Assembly (NCBI GenBank): GCA_004369045.1
Contig: ML213505.1
Location: 1,722,111-1,752,696, forward strand
Reading direction: 5' to 3'
Length of the DNA: 30,586 bases
Source: Heliocybe sulcata
Taxonomy: Eukaryota; Basidiomycota; Agaricomycetes; Gloeophyllales; Gloeophyllaceae
Shown here: piece after piece, positions 30,182 through 30,586 of the stretch
Layout: each line of letters begins with the position of its first letter
Numbering within the stretch: position 1 is the stretch's first letter
Position numbers and translations under genes: made by a program
The notes under the pieces: model-generated
What the model was told of the DNA's origin: nothing
Databases searched by the model: none
The model's input: the letters and a program-made list of their open reading frames with translations, nothing else

Positions 30182-30586
30182 AGACGCTGCGCAGCTGGCA
30201 GATTTCCAGGTGCATTAATGCTTTAATCAAACAGATCCGAAATGTCGGGAGGACCCGGAGAACTGCATCTGCAAGACCGGCCGCGTGCACAGGCCAACTA
30301 CTTATGCAGGTCATAACAGATGGTAGATTTATATGGATTGTAAGCGCTGAATATGTTAATAGAGCCTTCAGGCAAATACTTGCACTAAGCCGGGCACTCG
30401 GAGGCTTGACATTACTGAGATCTCAGACCCCGCTCTGGCCTGCCTATCGGCCGCCAAATCGAGGTCGAACGCCACATGTCGGTCGTCGACATACTAGGTA
30501 CATGTCTGCTGCCAAACCGGGGATGGGGTTGCAAAGTCAACACACCGGTTACAACCTACCTGTGCAATGCTACTATGTCAAAAACC
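30182..30586 (-). promoter_or_regulatory. Upstream region of the exporter gene
   Basis: A TATAAA on the minus strand lies at 30333-30328, 147 nt upstream of the start, with a CAATCCA just before it. Nothing else is seen up to the window edge. Confidence 0.4.

Overview
The window reads as nuclear DNA of a filamentous basidiomycete, most likely a wood-decay Agaricomycete. Genes are broken by many 45-70 nt GT-AG introns, some exons are only 13-29 nt, and the gene content (cytochrome P450s, type-B carboxylesterase, FUSC-type exporter, DIRS-order retrotransposon) fits that group. All spliced models were built by eye from splice sites, phase and family motifs. Every main model keeps phase across all its exons.

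Layout. 1-1800: degenerate 26-nt-paired repeats and a string of intron-like segments with no coding sense, possibly a spliced non-coding transcript. 1827-4154 (+): secreted carboxylesterase, 11 exons. 4566-5014 (+): small single-pass membrane protein. 5015-7728: no convincing gene, but one C-rich stretch at 5250-5770 looks like a broken Ser/Pro-rich gene. 7915-13364: intact tyrosine-recombinase retrotransposon (gag-like, RT/RNase H, recombinase). It lies just 3' of a decayed PMP3-like gene (13415-13833, -). 13966-14151 (-): remnant of uracil phosphoribosyltransferase. 14480-16774 (-): complete P450, 14 exons. 17676-18091 (-): intact PMP3 proteolipid gene whose flanks match both sides of the retrotransposon, giving a nearby paralogous empty site. 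18377-19938 (-): disordered, charged protein of unknown function. 21179-23120 (+): second P450. 24261-26176 (+): class-3 aldehyde dehydrogenase. 26447-30181 (-): 997-aa FUSC/aromatic-acid-exporter-like membrane protein, 15 exons.

How it fits together. The right-hand third (P450, ALDH, convergent FUSC-type transporter) could form an oxidise-oxidise-export module: P450 hydroxylation, aldehyde to acid, acid efflux. This is inference from adjacency and family roles; no backbone synthase is visible. The middle shows local genome turnover: a tandem PMP3 duplication around one P450, decay of one copy, a UPRT fragment, and insertion of a retroelement downstream of the decayed copy. The most unusual signals are the intron-like segments inside the retroelement, one of which interrupts the RT domain and carries a GC-rich direct-repeat array, and the empty-site comparison that defines the element's ends.
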